Below, piece by piece: positions 53,377 through 62,274 of a DNA stretch of 64,000 nt (the first letter of the stretch is position 1; every line of letters starts with the position of its first letter). A model generated the notes under the pieces. The model ran no database searches and was not told the origin of the DNA. It saw only the letters and a list, made by a program, of their open reading frames with translations. Source of the stretch: Robertmurraya sp. FSL R5-0851 (GTDB taxonomy: Bacteria; Bacillota; Bacilli; Bacillales; Cytobacillaceae); contig NZ_JBBOOE010000001.1 in the NCBI RefSeq assembly GCF_038002965.1, forward strand, positions 4,445,001 to 4,509,000. The letters run 5' to 3'. Position numbers and translations under genes: made by a program.

Positions 53377-54429
53377 TTATGTTCTAACTACTAAATCTCC
53401 CCGTATTATAAGCTTCCCTTCCAATTCTAATGAAAATAGTTGCTCTTCTAGATCACCATATTCCGATCCTAATATCTGCTTTAATTTACTGATTGAGACA
53501 GACTGAGGAATTTTCTCCAATAAAACTGAATTTGCATCCGGTTTAATAGCTGATTTAGGATCCACACTCGTATTTTCTTGAAACACTGACTCCACACCAA
53601 TATAAGGTCTCTTTCCTTTTACCAATAATTGATTACATCCTTGGCCTTCTAATGAATAAATAGGATGTGGGACTGCATATACCTCCCGTTTCTGCCTTTC
53701 AGCAAACTTAGCGGTCCAGAGTGCCCCACTTTTGACACCAGCTTCAACAATAATGACTTCGTTAGACCAAGCACTAATTAAAGCATTTCTTTCGACAAAA
53801 TGCTGCTGTTTAACTGGTGTTCCAGGTGGATATTTAGATAAAAATACGCTTCCTGATTCAATCAGTTCATCATAAAGCTTTCGCTGTTCAGTGGGATAAC
53901 ATATGTCTACCCCACTTCCTAAGAACGATATCGTTTTACCGCCCGCCTTCATACATGCAGCTTGTGAATACGAATCGATACCTTTCGCAAAGCCACTTAC
54001 TAAGACTATGTCCCTTTTAGCAAGTTCTTTTCCTATATCCCTGGCTACTTTTTTCCCATACTCAGTACAACGTCTTGCACCAACGACTCCAATTGAACGT
54101 TCAAACTTCTGTAGCCTGCCCTTAAAATAAAGTAGGATTGGCGACTCACCACATGTCTTTGCGATTTCAGGATACCTATCATCTGTAATGGGTAACAAAT
54201 CTATCCCCTTTTTCTCAATGATTCTACTAATTGAGTCAACTTTTTCAAAACTCTTGTTATCCATTATTTGTTGGATCATTCGTGTAGTGATACCAGGGAC
54301 TCCTTTCAAATCCTCTTGTGTTGAAAGGTATATCCTCTTCAGATCCCCATTAAAATATGCATAGAGATTCTTCTGCATAACTGGACCAATATATTTTAAA
54401 GTTGCTAGCCAAATCCAATACTTATCCAT
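53377..54429 (-). CDS. dprA: DprA/Smf-like DNA-processing protein
   Basis: 350 residues from the ATG at 54429, whose ribosome site GGAGGAGG lies inside the end of the ComM-like gene (8 bp overlap). The Rossmann core is GARRCTEYGKKVARDIG, VSGFAKGIDSYSQAACM, LGSGVDICYPTEQRKL, SKYPPGTPVKQQHFVERN and VIIVEAGVKSGALWTA. DprA binds single-stranded DNA and loads RecA in transformation and recombination. The usual RNRIIAGLS block reads RNALISAWS here, so it is a divergent member and may be a second copy beside a canonical dprA elsewhere. A winged-helix-like C-terminus is present (SISKLKQILGSEYGDLEEQL). Confidence 0.88.
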   Translation of the reverse strand: MDKYWIWLATLKYIGPVMQKNLYAYFNGDLKRIYLSTQEDLKGVPGITTRMIQQIMDNKSFEKVDSISRIIEKKGIDLLPITDDRYPEIAKTCGESPILLYFKGRLQKFERSIGVVGARRCTEYGKKVARDIGKELAKRDIVLVSGFAKGIDSYSQAACMKAGGKTISFLGSGVDICYPTEQRKLYDELIESGSVFLSKYPPGTPVKQQHFVERNALISAWSNEVIIVEAGVKSGALWTAKFAERQKREVYAVPHPIYSLEGQGCNQLLVKGKRPYIGVESVFQENTSVDPKSAIKPDANSVLLEKIPQSVSISKLKQILGSEYGDLEEQLFSLELEGKLIIRGDLVVRT

Positions 54430-55960
54430 GGCCTCCTCCAAACAAATGAAATGCGTCTTTATCCAAGTCTCTACTTTGTAAACTAAGTCTCATATGATTT
54501 ACATTTATTTTATTTTCGCCTTCTAGATCAGCAATAGTCCTTGCCACTTTAATAAATTTGTGAAGACTTCTGCCACTATACTTAAAACGATCATATGCCT
54601 TTTGAAGCAATGAAGTGGTTTCAGAATCTAACGGACAAAACTGCGCGATTAAGGATGCCGTTAGTTGAGCATTTGAGCTTATTCCTGATATATTTTTGTA
54701 CCGTTTTTCCTGAATCTTTCTTGCATAGTCCACCCGCGCTTTTAATTCAGCCGAACTTTTAGATGGTAGGACATTTGAAAAGAAATTTACGTTATTAACG
54801 TATTTCTGAATATCCATTCGATCAATGATCGGACCTGATAATCTTTGCCGATATTTAATAATTTCGTAGTCTGTGCATCTACATTTTTCATTCCCAAAAT
54901 AACCACAGGGACAAGGATTCATCGCACCAACTAGCATAAAATTAGCAGGATAGGAGTTTGAACCCCACACCCTAGTGATTGTCACCATCTGATCCTCAAG
55001 AGGCTGTCTTAGAGCATCAAGAGTTTTCCTACTGAATTCAGCGATCTCATCAAGAAAAAGAACCCCATTATGTGCAAAAGAAATCTCTCCTGGTTTCGCA
55101 AATGGACCACCTCCAATGAGTGAGTTTGTTGAAGCATTATGATGGGGTGCACGAAACGGTCTCTGTGTAATTAAAGTTCCTTTTTCATGTAACATACTTG
55201 CTATGCTATAAATCTTGGTTACTTCTAATGACTCCTTTTCACTCATCTCAGGAAGGATCGTAGGAATTCTTTTAGCAATCATTGATTTGCCACAACCGGG
55301 TGGACCAATCATAAGGAGATTATGTCCTCCAGCTGCCGCTATTACCATATAATTAAGGATGGTTTCCTGTCCCTTAACATCAATAAAATCCAATTTGGTT
55401 TGTTGTTCTGGAATACCTTTTTCATTTAGTAATAATTCGTCTGGAACCTTCCCTCCCAAAATTTCAACAGCCTCTCTTAAATCTCTACATCCAAAGATTT
55501 CTACTCCTTTTACTAATTTCGCTTCCTGTACATTTTCTATTGGAAGGAGAATTTTCTTAATTCCAACCTCTTGCGCTTTTAAAACCATGGGAAGGATTCC
55601 ACTGCTTCCACGAATGTTAGCGTTCAATGAAAGTTCTCCAATAAATGCGGTTTGATTCAAATCTCTTGGTTCTGGTATTTGATTGCTTCTTAAAAGTAAC
55701 CCTATTGCCATAGCTAAGTCGTAATGAGTTCCCGTTTTCTTCATATCAGAAGGGGCAAGGTTAAAAACCACTTTGAATACAGGAAAAACAAAGCCTGATG
55801 ATAACATTGCTGCTTCGAGTCTTTCTCGTGCCTCTTTCACTGCCTTATCACCTAACCCAACAATGGATACAGAACTCAGCCCCACCATTGTATCTGTTTC
55901 CACTTCAACCACCTGCCCATCAATCCCCAGCAAAGCAAAACTATAAACACTCGAGGCCAT
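54422..55960 (-). CDS. comM: ComM/YifB AAA+ ATPase (Mg-chelatase-like)
   Basis: 512 residues from the ATG at 55960 (GGAG seven bases upstream). The N-terminal Lon-protease-like domain (about 10-170) carries VEVETDTMVGLSSVSIVGLG and AFIGELSLNANIRG. The AAA+ core has Walker A GPPGCGKS, FRAPHHNAS, Walker B GVLFLDEIAEF, a Cys cluster NPCPCGYFGNEKCRC and the arginine finger region RLSGPIIDRMDI. In Gram-negatives ComM is a hexameric helicase that promotes branch migration during transformation. The gene overlaps both the RAYT gene upstream (20 bp) and dprA downstream (8 bp), so the three are translated as one unit. Confidence 0.92.
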   Translation of the reverse strand: MASSVYSFALLGIDGQVVEVETDTMVGLSSVSIVGLGDKAVKEARERLEAAMLSSGFVFPVFKVVFNLAPSDMKKTGTHYDLAMAIGLLLRSNQIPEPRDLNQTAFIGELSLNANIRGSSGILPMVLKAQEVGIKKILLPIENVQEAKLVKGVEIFGCRDLREAVEILGGKVPDELLLNEKGIPEQQTKLDFIDVKGQETILNYMVIAAAGGHNLLMIGPPGCGKSMIAKRIPTILPEMSEKESLEVTKIYSIASMLHEKGTLITQRPFRAPHHNASTNSLIGGGPFAKPGEISFAHNGVLFLDEIAEFSRKTLDALRQPLEDQMVTITRVWGSNSYPANFMLVGAMNPCPCGYFGNEKCRCTDYEIIKYRQRLSGPIIDRMDIQKYVNNVNFFSNVLPSKSSAELKARVDYARKIQEKRYKNISGISSNAQLTASLIAQFCPLDSETTSLLQKAYDRFKYSGRSLHKFIKVARTIADLEGENKINVNHMRLSLQSRDLDKDAFHLFGGGHG

Positions 55961-56525
55961 ACAACCGCTCCATTTCCTTTGATCCATAATTCTCTTTTTG
56001 CATCAAAAACTCTAGATAGTGTTCTCGCATTGGTTCGGGAAAATAGGAAAGGATTTGTTCTTTTGTTACAAGGGGATTATGTTCGTTGAGCATGTAGGCA
56101 CGGTAACTACTCCAAGGATAAGTTTCTAAAGATTCAACCATACCAGCAGATAAGGGGTTTCTGTGAATATAACGGCTTAGGTCCAGTTCATGTTCGGGGG
56201 AATCAATTATATCGTGGAAATATCTCTTTTCGAATACATGTCCGGAGAAGTCATATTTGAGGTTAAAATATCTGGCGTATTTGCTGTGAAGGTATTTGAT
56301 GATAGGACCAGGAGGGATTTTCGTGGTTTCTAGCTGAAGATGAATATGATTGGACATAAGGCAGTAGGCGTGGATATTGAAACTGTATCTTTCCTTAGTT
56401 TCTAATAACATACCTAAGTATTTTCTTCGATCCGGATCATCGTAAAACAAGGGTTGCTTCCTGATTCCTCTACTTGTGATATGATACTTCGCACCCGGAA
56501 ACCAAGTACGTGCACGTCTTGCCAT
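55941..56525 (-). CDS. REP-associated tyrosine transposase (RAYT, Y1 HUH family)
   Basis: 194 residues. The ATG follows AAAAGGAGG. The HUH motif is His60-Ile-His62 in CLMSNHIHLQLE. The probable catalytic Tyr119 is in DLSRYIHRNPLSAGMV, the typical RAYT context. MARRARTWFPGAKYHITSRG is the standard start. RAYTs nick and join single-stranded DNA at REP palindromes and are single-copy, not classic insertion sequences. Here it is the first gene of an overlapping unit with comM and dprA. REP-like elements lie at both ends of that unit (53227-53331 and 56712-56815). Confidence 0.9.
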   Translation of the reverse strand: MARRARTWFPGAKYHITSRGIRKQPLFYDDPDRRKYLGMLLETKERYSFNIHAYCLMSNHIHLQLETTKIPPGPIIKYLHSKYARYFNLKYDFSGHVFEKRYFHDIIDSPEHELDLSRYIHRNPLSAGMVESLETYPWSSYRAYMLNEHNPLVTKEQILSYFPEPMREHYLEFLMQKENYGSKEMERLYGLECL

Positions 56526-56711
56526 GCGTGAGCCTCCTTTTAATTTTATTTAATGAAGTGTCGAGTTTGTTGAAAGAGATTTGTAGGTTTCGCAAAGTGG
56601 GAGAAGTGGGGTTTCTAATATTATACTACTCTCTCACCCACCAATAAATAGAGTCAACAGTTTACCTCATATAAATCATAATAAATATGACAACCTTCCT
56701 CTCCTCCCCAC

Positions 56712-56815
56712 TGTCCACCTCAGAAAGACAAAAAGACCAAATCTGTCCACGAAGGGTGACAGACACCCTAAAAAGACAGATTGGCCCTATTTGTCCACGA
56801 ACGGTGTCTGTCACC
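56712..56815. repeat. REP-like palindromic element, copy F
   Basis: TGTCCACCTCAG, then AAAAAGACC, TCTGTCCACGAAGGGTGACAG, ACACCCTAAAAAGACA, TTTGTCCACGAAC and GGTGTCTGTCACC. Its last motif (56803-56815) contains the stop codon of the alpha-glucosidase gene at 56811-56813. Confidence 0.87.
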
Positions 56816-58502
56816 GTAAGTAGACTCTTGTTTCATATGGTTGGAGGGTGGATTCTTTGTGGAGCTTCCTTTCAGCCCCTTCATAGTTTGCCAACACTAG
56901 TTCAAAGTCTCCTAGTTTTCCTCCAGCGCTAACTACAGAATTTCCCGGCACTCTGAATCTTGTCACTTCTTCACTGAAGTTATTCACCACAAGCGCCATC
57001 TTTTTCCCCCATTTGCGTGTATACGCAAACAGCTTCGGATGATTCGCTAGCAATAACTCATACGTACCGTACACGAACACAGGCTGATCCTTTCTTAACC
57101 GGATCAACTGCTTATAAAAGCTCAAGATCGAATCCGGATCCCCGACCTGCGTCTCCACATTGATATCCACATAATTCGGGTTCACCCCGAGCCATGTAGA
57201 ATCTCCGCTCGTGAATCCTGCCGTCTCTGATGAAGCATTCCACTGCATCGGCGTTCGCGAGTTGTCTCGGCATTGCTTCCAGATGAGCTGCATGAGCTCC
57301 TCATGCGAGTGACCTTTCCCGCGTTCCACCCGGTAGTAATTCACCATTCCCACATCGTTGTAATCCTCGATCCTCGGGAACTGCACGTTTGTCATTCCAA
57401 TTTCTTGACCTTGGTAAATGAACGGAGTTCCTTTCATCAGGAAGTACAGCGCAGCTAGCATTTTGGCGCTTTCCTTCCAGTATTCCTTGTCATTTCCCCA
57501 GCTCGACACACGGCGCGGCTGGTCGTGATTTTCGATGAAGAGCGCATTCCAGCCTCTTCCTTCCAATCCCGTCTGCCACTTGGTAAGCGCCTTTTTCAAC
57601 GCTCGAACATCGACACGACTGTCATCCGAGTTCTTATCCCAAAGGTCCAAAAACTCAAATTGAAAAATCATATTAAAATAGCCGTTCTCTTCTCCAACCC
57701 AACGATCCGCGTCAGCAATCTTAACCCCATTTGCTTCCCCGACCGTCATCACATCGTACTTTTTAAAGGTCCTCTGTGAAAAGTCAGCCAGCCACTCATC
57801 GATTCCCTCTACATTCATCATGTAAGGAAAGCAAGGCACCACATCTAGCCCTTCAGGATTTGGCATATCCGGGAAACCTGGCTTCTTTTTAATATGAGAA
57901 ATCGCATCCACACGGTATCCATCAATGCCCTTATCAAGCCACCAGTTTACCATGTTCTCCAACGACTCACGCACCTCTGGATTTTCCCAGTTTAGATCCG
58001 GCTGACGCGTCGAGAAGATATGCATGAAATATTGGTCGGTCGCCTCGTCGTACTTCCAAGCCGGACCACTAAAAATCGACTCCCAGTTATTCGGCTCCTT
58101 GCCATCCTTCCCGTCGGCCCAAATATACCAATCGCGCTTCGGATTATCCTTGCTCGACCGTGACTCAATGAACCACGGATGCTCATCGCTCGTATGATTG
58201 ATCACCAAATCTAAAATGATTCTCATTCCACGCTCATGAACCCCTGACAACAGTTCATCAAAATCCTCCATCGTGCCAAACTCATCCATAATGTCATGAT
58301 AATCGGAAATATCATAGCCGTTATCGTCGTTTGGCGATTTGTACATCGGTGAAAGCCAAATCACATCAACGCCCAAATCCTTTAAATAATCTAGCTTCGA
58401 GGTTAACCCCTTTAAGTCGCCAATCCCGTCTCCATTGCTATCCATGAAGCTTCTTGGATACACCTGATAGGCAACACTTTCCTTCCACCACTTCTTGTTC
58501 AC
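56811..58502 (-). CDS. GH13 alpha-glucosidase / oligo-1,6-glucosidase
   Basis: 563 residues from a GTG at 58502, five bases after GAGGTG; the open frame extends 11 codons into the upstream gene's end. GH13 subfamily 31 features: WWKESVAYQVYPRSFMDSNG, LVINHTSDEHPWF, GYRVDAISHI (nucleophile Asp), MTVGEANGV (acid Glu) and FIENHDQPR. The residue after the nucleophile region is AIS, and VINHTS supports alpha-1,6 preference, as in oligo-1,6-glucosidase. It is cytosolic and hydrolyses isomaltose-type oligosaccharides. It ends the minus-strand sugar operon. Its TGA stop lies inside REP-like element F. Confidence 0.9.
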   Translation of the reverse strand: MNKKWWKESVAYQVYPRSFMDSNGDGIGDLKGLTSKLDYLKDLGVDVIWLSPMYKSPNDDNGYDISDYHDIMDEFGTMEDFDELLSGVHERGMRIILDLVINHTSDEHPWFIESRSSKDNPKRDWYIWADGKDGKEPNNWESIFSGPAWKYDEATDQYFMHIFSTRQPDLNWENPEVRESLENMVNWWLDKGIDGYRVDAISHIKKKPGFPDMPNPEGLDVVPCFPYMMNVEGIDEWLADFSQRTFKKYDVMTVGEANGVKIADADRWVGEENGYFNMIFQFEFLDLWDKNSDDSRVDVRALKKALTKWQTGLEGRGWNALFIENHDQPRRVSSWGNDKEYWKESAKMLAALYFLMKGTPFIYQGQEIGMTNVQFPRIEDYNDVGMVNYYRVERGKGHSHEELMQLIWKQCRDNSRTPMQWNASSETAGFTSGDSTWLGVNPNYVDINVETQVGDPDSILSFYKQLIRLRKDQPVFVYGTYELLLANHPKLFAYTRKWGKKMALVVNNFSEEVTRFRVPGNSVVSAGGKLGDFELVLANYEGAERKLHKESTLQPYETRVYLR

Positions 58503-58522
58503 GTTCGCACCTCTATTTCTAC

Positions 58523-59491
58523 TTACACCCACCACATTTGTGAAACAGGCTCTTCAATTAACACCGACTTTAAATTCACAACCGCGCGAGTGAAGCCTTC
58601 TTCAATCGACATAATTGGATCTTCATGCTCGATGCTTACCACATAGTCATAGCCGTATGTGCGTAATGCACTCATCATATCCGACCACTCTTTCAAGCTG
58701 TGTCCACAGCCAACTGAACGGAAGTTCCACGCACGAGTTCTAATCTCCCCATACGGCTGCATATCGGTTAACCCATACATATTGACATTATCTTGGTCAA
58801 TATACGTATCCTTCGCATGGAAATGATGAATCGCATTTTCTTTTCCTAAAATTTTAATCGCAGCAACCGGGTCAATTCCCTGCCACCATAAGTGACTTGG
58901 ATCTAGGTTCGCCCCAATCGCGTCACAAGTTTCCTCGCGTAACTTTAACAAAGTATATGGCGTGTGAACCAAAAATCCGCCATGTAACTCTAGACCAATT
59001 TTCACATGATGATCTTTCGCGTATTGTCCAACTTCACGCCAGTAAGGAATCAATTTCTCTTCCCACTGCCATTTCAACACATCGCCATACTCATTCGGCC
59101 AAGGTGCCACCGGCCAGTTCGGCTGTTTCGCATCCTCGGAATCACCAGCTGTACCAGAGAAACAGTTCACGACTGGTACGTTTAAAAGTGACGCCAACTT
59201 GATCGTCTTCAACAACGTATCATTGGACTGCTCCGCAAATGCCTTATCCGGCGAAATCGGATTGCCGTGACAACTGAACGCACTAATGATCAGGCCACGC
59301 TCTTCCACTTTACGAAGATACTCTACTCTTGCTTCTTCGCTTTCCAAAAGACCGTCTAGGTCGCAATGGTTATTCCCTGGATAGCACCCCGTACCTATTT
59401 CAACGGCATGTAAGCCTGCATTTTTCACCGTATCAAGCATTTCCTCAAATGATTTCTCTGCAAAAAGTACTGTAAATACTCCTAGTTTCAT
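58523..59491 (-). CDS. TIM-barrel sugar phosphate isomerase/epimerase-like protein
   Basis: 322 residues of the AP-endonuclease-2 (IolE/YcjR) superfamily. Metal ligands are visible in IGLELHGGFLVHT, GANLDPSHLWWQGID, IHHFHAKDT and SIEHEDPIMS. In characterised relatives such as YcjR these enzymes epimerise 3-keto sugars. Its ATG overlaps the stop of the preceding oxidoreductase gene by 4 bp. With the two Gfo/Idh/MocA enzymes and ThuA it fits a pathway that oxidises glycosides at C3 before breakdown; that is inference. Confidence 0.85.
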   Translation of the reverse strand: MKLGVFTVLFAEKSFEEMLDTVKNAGLHAVEIGTGCYPGNNHCDLDGLLESEEARVEYLRKVEERGLIISAFSCHGNPISPDKAFAEQSNDTLLKTIKLASLLNVPVVNCFSGTAGDSEDAKQPNWPVAPWPNEYGDVLKWQWEEKLIPYWREVGQYAKDHHVKIGLELHGGFLVHTPYTLLKLREETCDAIGANLDPSHLWWQGIDPVAAIKILGKENAIHHFHAKDTYIDQDNVNMYGLTDMQPYGEIRTRAWNFRSVGCGHSLKEWSDMMSALRTYGYDYVVSIEHEDPIMSIEEGFTRAVVNLKSVLIEEPVSQMWWV

Positions 59492-60516
59492 CGTGAACCT
59501 TCCTCCCTTTCACTGCTTTCATAAATCTTGTCTATAATTTGTGACACTTGCAGCGCTTGCTCTGGTTTTACCACAAGCTCCGCCTCACCCAAACAAGCGG
59601 CGACAAAATTCCTTGCCTGTGGTACATCTGGTTCCTCTTCCCCCGGCACCCAGTCTGCTTGCGTGTTAAAAAGCATGCCATTTTTCGTGGTGTATAGTTC
59701 AAATGGGAATACATTTATTCCGCCTTCCACACCAGAAATGCTGACATTCGCCACATCTTCCTTGATGTTGGCTGCCCAAGATGTTTCAAACAGCATCGAT
59801 GCTCCATTTTCAAACGTCATGTAAGCCGTTACATGATCATCCACTTCAAACGTCTGATGGTCAAACTCTCCCCATTGGTTCACTTGACCTGGAATTTTAC
59901 TCAACGTATTGTACGTACGACCCGTAACGCTTGTTTGCTTCGGATTGCCCATCAACCAAAGGGCCAAATCAAGTAAGTGGCAGCCAAAATCGATTAAGCT
60001 TCCGCCACCTTGAAGGTCTTTGTTTGTAAAAACACCCCAGCCAGGAACCTTACGGCGTCTGAGCGCTTGAACTCGAACAACCAATACCTCCCCAACGTCT
60101 TCCATCAATTTTTTCGCCGCGATCGCTTCCTTCATAAATCGGTAGTGATATGCGATCGCCAGTACCTTGTTTGCCTTTTTTGAAGCTTCAATCATCGCCT
60201 CACACTCAGTCGCACTTAACGCCATCGGTTTTTCACAAAGTACGTGGACTCCCGCTTCAAACGCGGCAATCGTAATTTCTGCGTGAAACTTATTCGGAGT
60301 ACAAATACAAACCGCATCTACCTCTTGAAAAAGCTCCTTATAGTCCTGAAACACATGTGGGATGTTAAACTTTTCTGCCGCCTCGCGAGCTCGTTCACCA
60401 TTCACGTCACTAACGGCTGTAATCGTGCATTTATCGCCTAAAGCAAGAAAAGCCGGGATATGGCGGGCCTGTGCAATCCCGCCAACCCCGATAATCCCGA
60501 TTCGTAGCTTTTCCAT
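59488..60516 (-). CDS. Gfo/Idh/MocA oxidoreductase, copy 1
   Basis: 342 residues. The N-terminal Rossmann fold opens with LRIGIIGVGGIAQARHIPAF; the conserved EKP motif is in HVLCEKPMALS. The C-terminal half has GGGSLIDFGCHLLDLALWLM with the catalytic His. The family oxidises sugar hydroxyls with NAD(P). Its start overlaps the stop of copy 2 by one base (TAATG). Confidence 0.9.
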   Translation of the reverse strand: MEKLRIGIIGVGGIAQARHIPAFLALGDKCTITAVSDVNGERAREAAEKFNIPHVFQDYKELFQEVDAVCICTPNKFHAEITIAAFEAGVHVLCEKPMALSATECEAMIEASKKANKVLAIAYHYRFMKEAIAAKKLMEDVGEVLVVRVQALRRRKVPGWGVFTNKDLQGGGSLIDFGCHLLDLALWLMGNPKQTSVTGRTYNTLSKIPGQVNQWGEFDHQTFEVDDHVTAYMTFENGASMLFETSWAANIKEDVANVSISGVEGGINVFPFELYTTKNGMLFNTQADWVPGEEEPDVPQARNFVAACLGEAELVVKPEQALQVSQIIDKIYESSEREEGSR

Positions 60517-61547
60517 TATTCCTTTATTCTCACAATCTGCTTGGTTTCATTAGATTCAAGAGCTGCCAAGATCACTCCAAGAGATTTCATTCCCTCTTCC
60601 CCGCTCACAGGCACTTCCTTATCATTCAGCACAGCATCCACAAATTGATCAATCACATGCGAGCTCGATTGGCCACCCTCGTCATTGGACTGAATTTTTC
60701 CAAGCTGATAATTCACAACATCACCGTTTTTGTATTGAACAACTAACGAGTTGTTTGGATCGTCCTCTAAACGAAGAATCGCATTCTCTCCATAAATAAT
60801 CGTTGAATTGTCTTCCTTGCTCACATACGACCAGCTTGCCGCAAGCGTCCCAATGGTACCGCTTTCTGTTTTCAATACACAAACCGCTGTGTCATCGACC
60901 GTAGCAAATTCCTTCGCGCTCGTCTCAACAAATGCACCCACTTCAACGATTTCTTCTCCTAATACGTAACGAAGAAGGTCTGTTTTATGAACGCCTAAAT
61001 CGCCCATCGCCCCAACAAACGCTTTATCTTTTTGGAAAAACCAGCCTTCCTTGCCTTCCACGCTCCAGCCCTCTGGTCCTCCGTGTCCAAAAGCCGTACG
61101 GAAGCTATAAATCTTCCCAACTTCTCCGCTTTCAATCAATTGACGAGCTTTTTGGTGAGAGGCCACAAAACGTTGGTTGTGCGCGATCATCAGCTTTTTG
61201 CCGCTATTTTTTGCCGTCTCGATCATTGATTTTGCTTCCTCTTCTGATGTCGCCATTGGCTTTTCACAAAGAACATGAACACCTGCAAGCAGCGCAGCAT
61301 TAGAGATTGGTGCATGAAGATAGTTCGGTGTACACACGCTTACCGCATCTACTTCCGCGTTTCTTAAAAGTTCCACAAAGCTCGTGTACGATGGAACTCC
61401 GTACTTTTCACCAATTTCAAGTGCTCTTTCTGCGTTATTATCGCAAACTGCCACAAGCTCTACATTCGGATTTGCTGCATATTCAGGTAAATGGCGATGG
61501 CGTGCAATACTTCCGCAGCCAATCACACCTACTCGTAATTTTTTCAT
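60516..61547 (-). CDS. Gfo/Idh/MocA oxidoreductase, copy 2
   Basis: 343 residues with LRVGVIGCGSIARHRHLPEY, HVLCEKPMATS and GAMGDLGVHKTDLLRYVLGE. It is about as distant from copy 1 as typical family members, so the two likely act at different steps or positions (for example 3-keto formation and reduction). It starts one base after the ThuA stop, with the ribosome site GGGGG inside the thuA end. Confidence 0.9.
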   Translation of the reverse strand: MKKLRVGVIGCGSIARHRHLPEYAANPNVELVAVCDNNAERALEIGEKYGVPSYTSFVELLRNAEVDAVSVCTPNYLHAPISNAALLAGVHVLCEKPMATSEEEAKSMIETAKNSGKKLMIAHNQRFVASHQKARQLIESGEVGKIYSFRTAFGHGGPEGWSVEGKEGWFFQKDKAFVGAMGDLGVHKTDLLRYVLGEEIVEVGAFVETSAKEFATVDDTAVCVLKTESGTIGTLAASWSYVSKEDNSTIIYGENAILRLEDDPNNSLVVQYKNGDVVNYQLGKIQSNDEGGQSSSHVIDQFVDAVLNDKEVPVSGEEGMKSLGVILAALESNETKQIVRIKE

Positions 61548-61548
61548 G

Positions 61549-62274
61549 TTAGTTTCCCCCTTTGATCGTTTCTAACGGTTTTGCATTTCCGTATACTGGA
61601 CGCTCTCTCTTTACTGGCTGTGCCCAATTGACAGCGTTTGTGATGACCTTTTGAATTTTTTCATTATGGTAAGTCGGGTACGTTTCATGTCCTGGACGGA
61701 AGTAGAACACCTTCCCGTTTCCGCGCGTATATGTACAACCGCTTCGGAACACTTCTCCGCCTTCAAACCAGCTGGTAAAAACAAGCTCGTCTGGCTGTGG
61801 AATATCAAAATGCTCGCCGTACATTTCTTCCTGTGGTAACTCGATATATTCACCAATTCCTTCTGCGATCGGGTGACTCGGGCTCACAACCCATAGGCGC
61901 TCTTTCTCATCCGCTTCACGCCACTTCAAATCACAGCTCGTTCCCATTAATGTTTTAAAGATTTTCGAAAAATGGCCAGAATGAAGCACAATTAAGCCCA
62001 TTCCATCAAGAACGCGCTGCTGCACCTTTTGTACGACCGTGTCTGACACTTCGTTATGCGCAAGATGCCCCCACCAAACAAGTACATCTGTATTCGCTAA
62101 CACTTCATCCGTTAATCCATGCTCCGGCTCATCAAGAGTCGCTGTCTTCGCTTCGTAACCTGCTGAAGTTAAAAACGACGCAATCGCCCCGTGAATACCC
62201 TCCGGATAAATATCCCTTACCACTGGATTCTTCTGCTCATGTCGATTCTCATTCCATACTGTTACCTTCACCAC
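61549..62274 (-). CDS. thuA: ThuA-like trehalose-utilisation protein
   Basis: 241 residues with a glutamine-amidotransferase-like fold: [47 protein letters not shown] and [18 protein letters not shown]. ThuA in rhizobia works with the ThuB oxidoreductase on trehalose and related disaccharides through 3-keto forms. Start is one of two adjacent GTGs behind AAAGGAG. It is the first gene of the five-gene operon ending at the alpha-glucosidase. Confidence 0.88.
   Translation of the reverse strand: MVKVTVWNENRHEQKNPVVRDIYPEGIHGAIASFLTSAGYEAKTATLDEPEHGLTDEVLANTDVLVWWGHLAHNEVSDTVVQKVQQRVLDGMGLIVLHSGHFSKIFKTLMGTSCDLKWREADEKERLWVVSPSHPIAEGIGEYIELPQEEMYGEHFDIPQPDELVFTSWFEGGEVFRSGCTYTRGNGKVFYFRPGHETYPTYHNEKIQKVITNAVNWAQPVKRERPVYGNAKPLETIKGGN

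Noticed and set aside
53225..53506. 93-codon plus-strand frame over REP-like element E
   Set aside because: It reads through palindromic repeat and terminator sequence; similar frames appear over copies C and F for the same reason.
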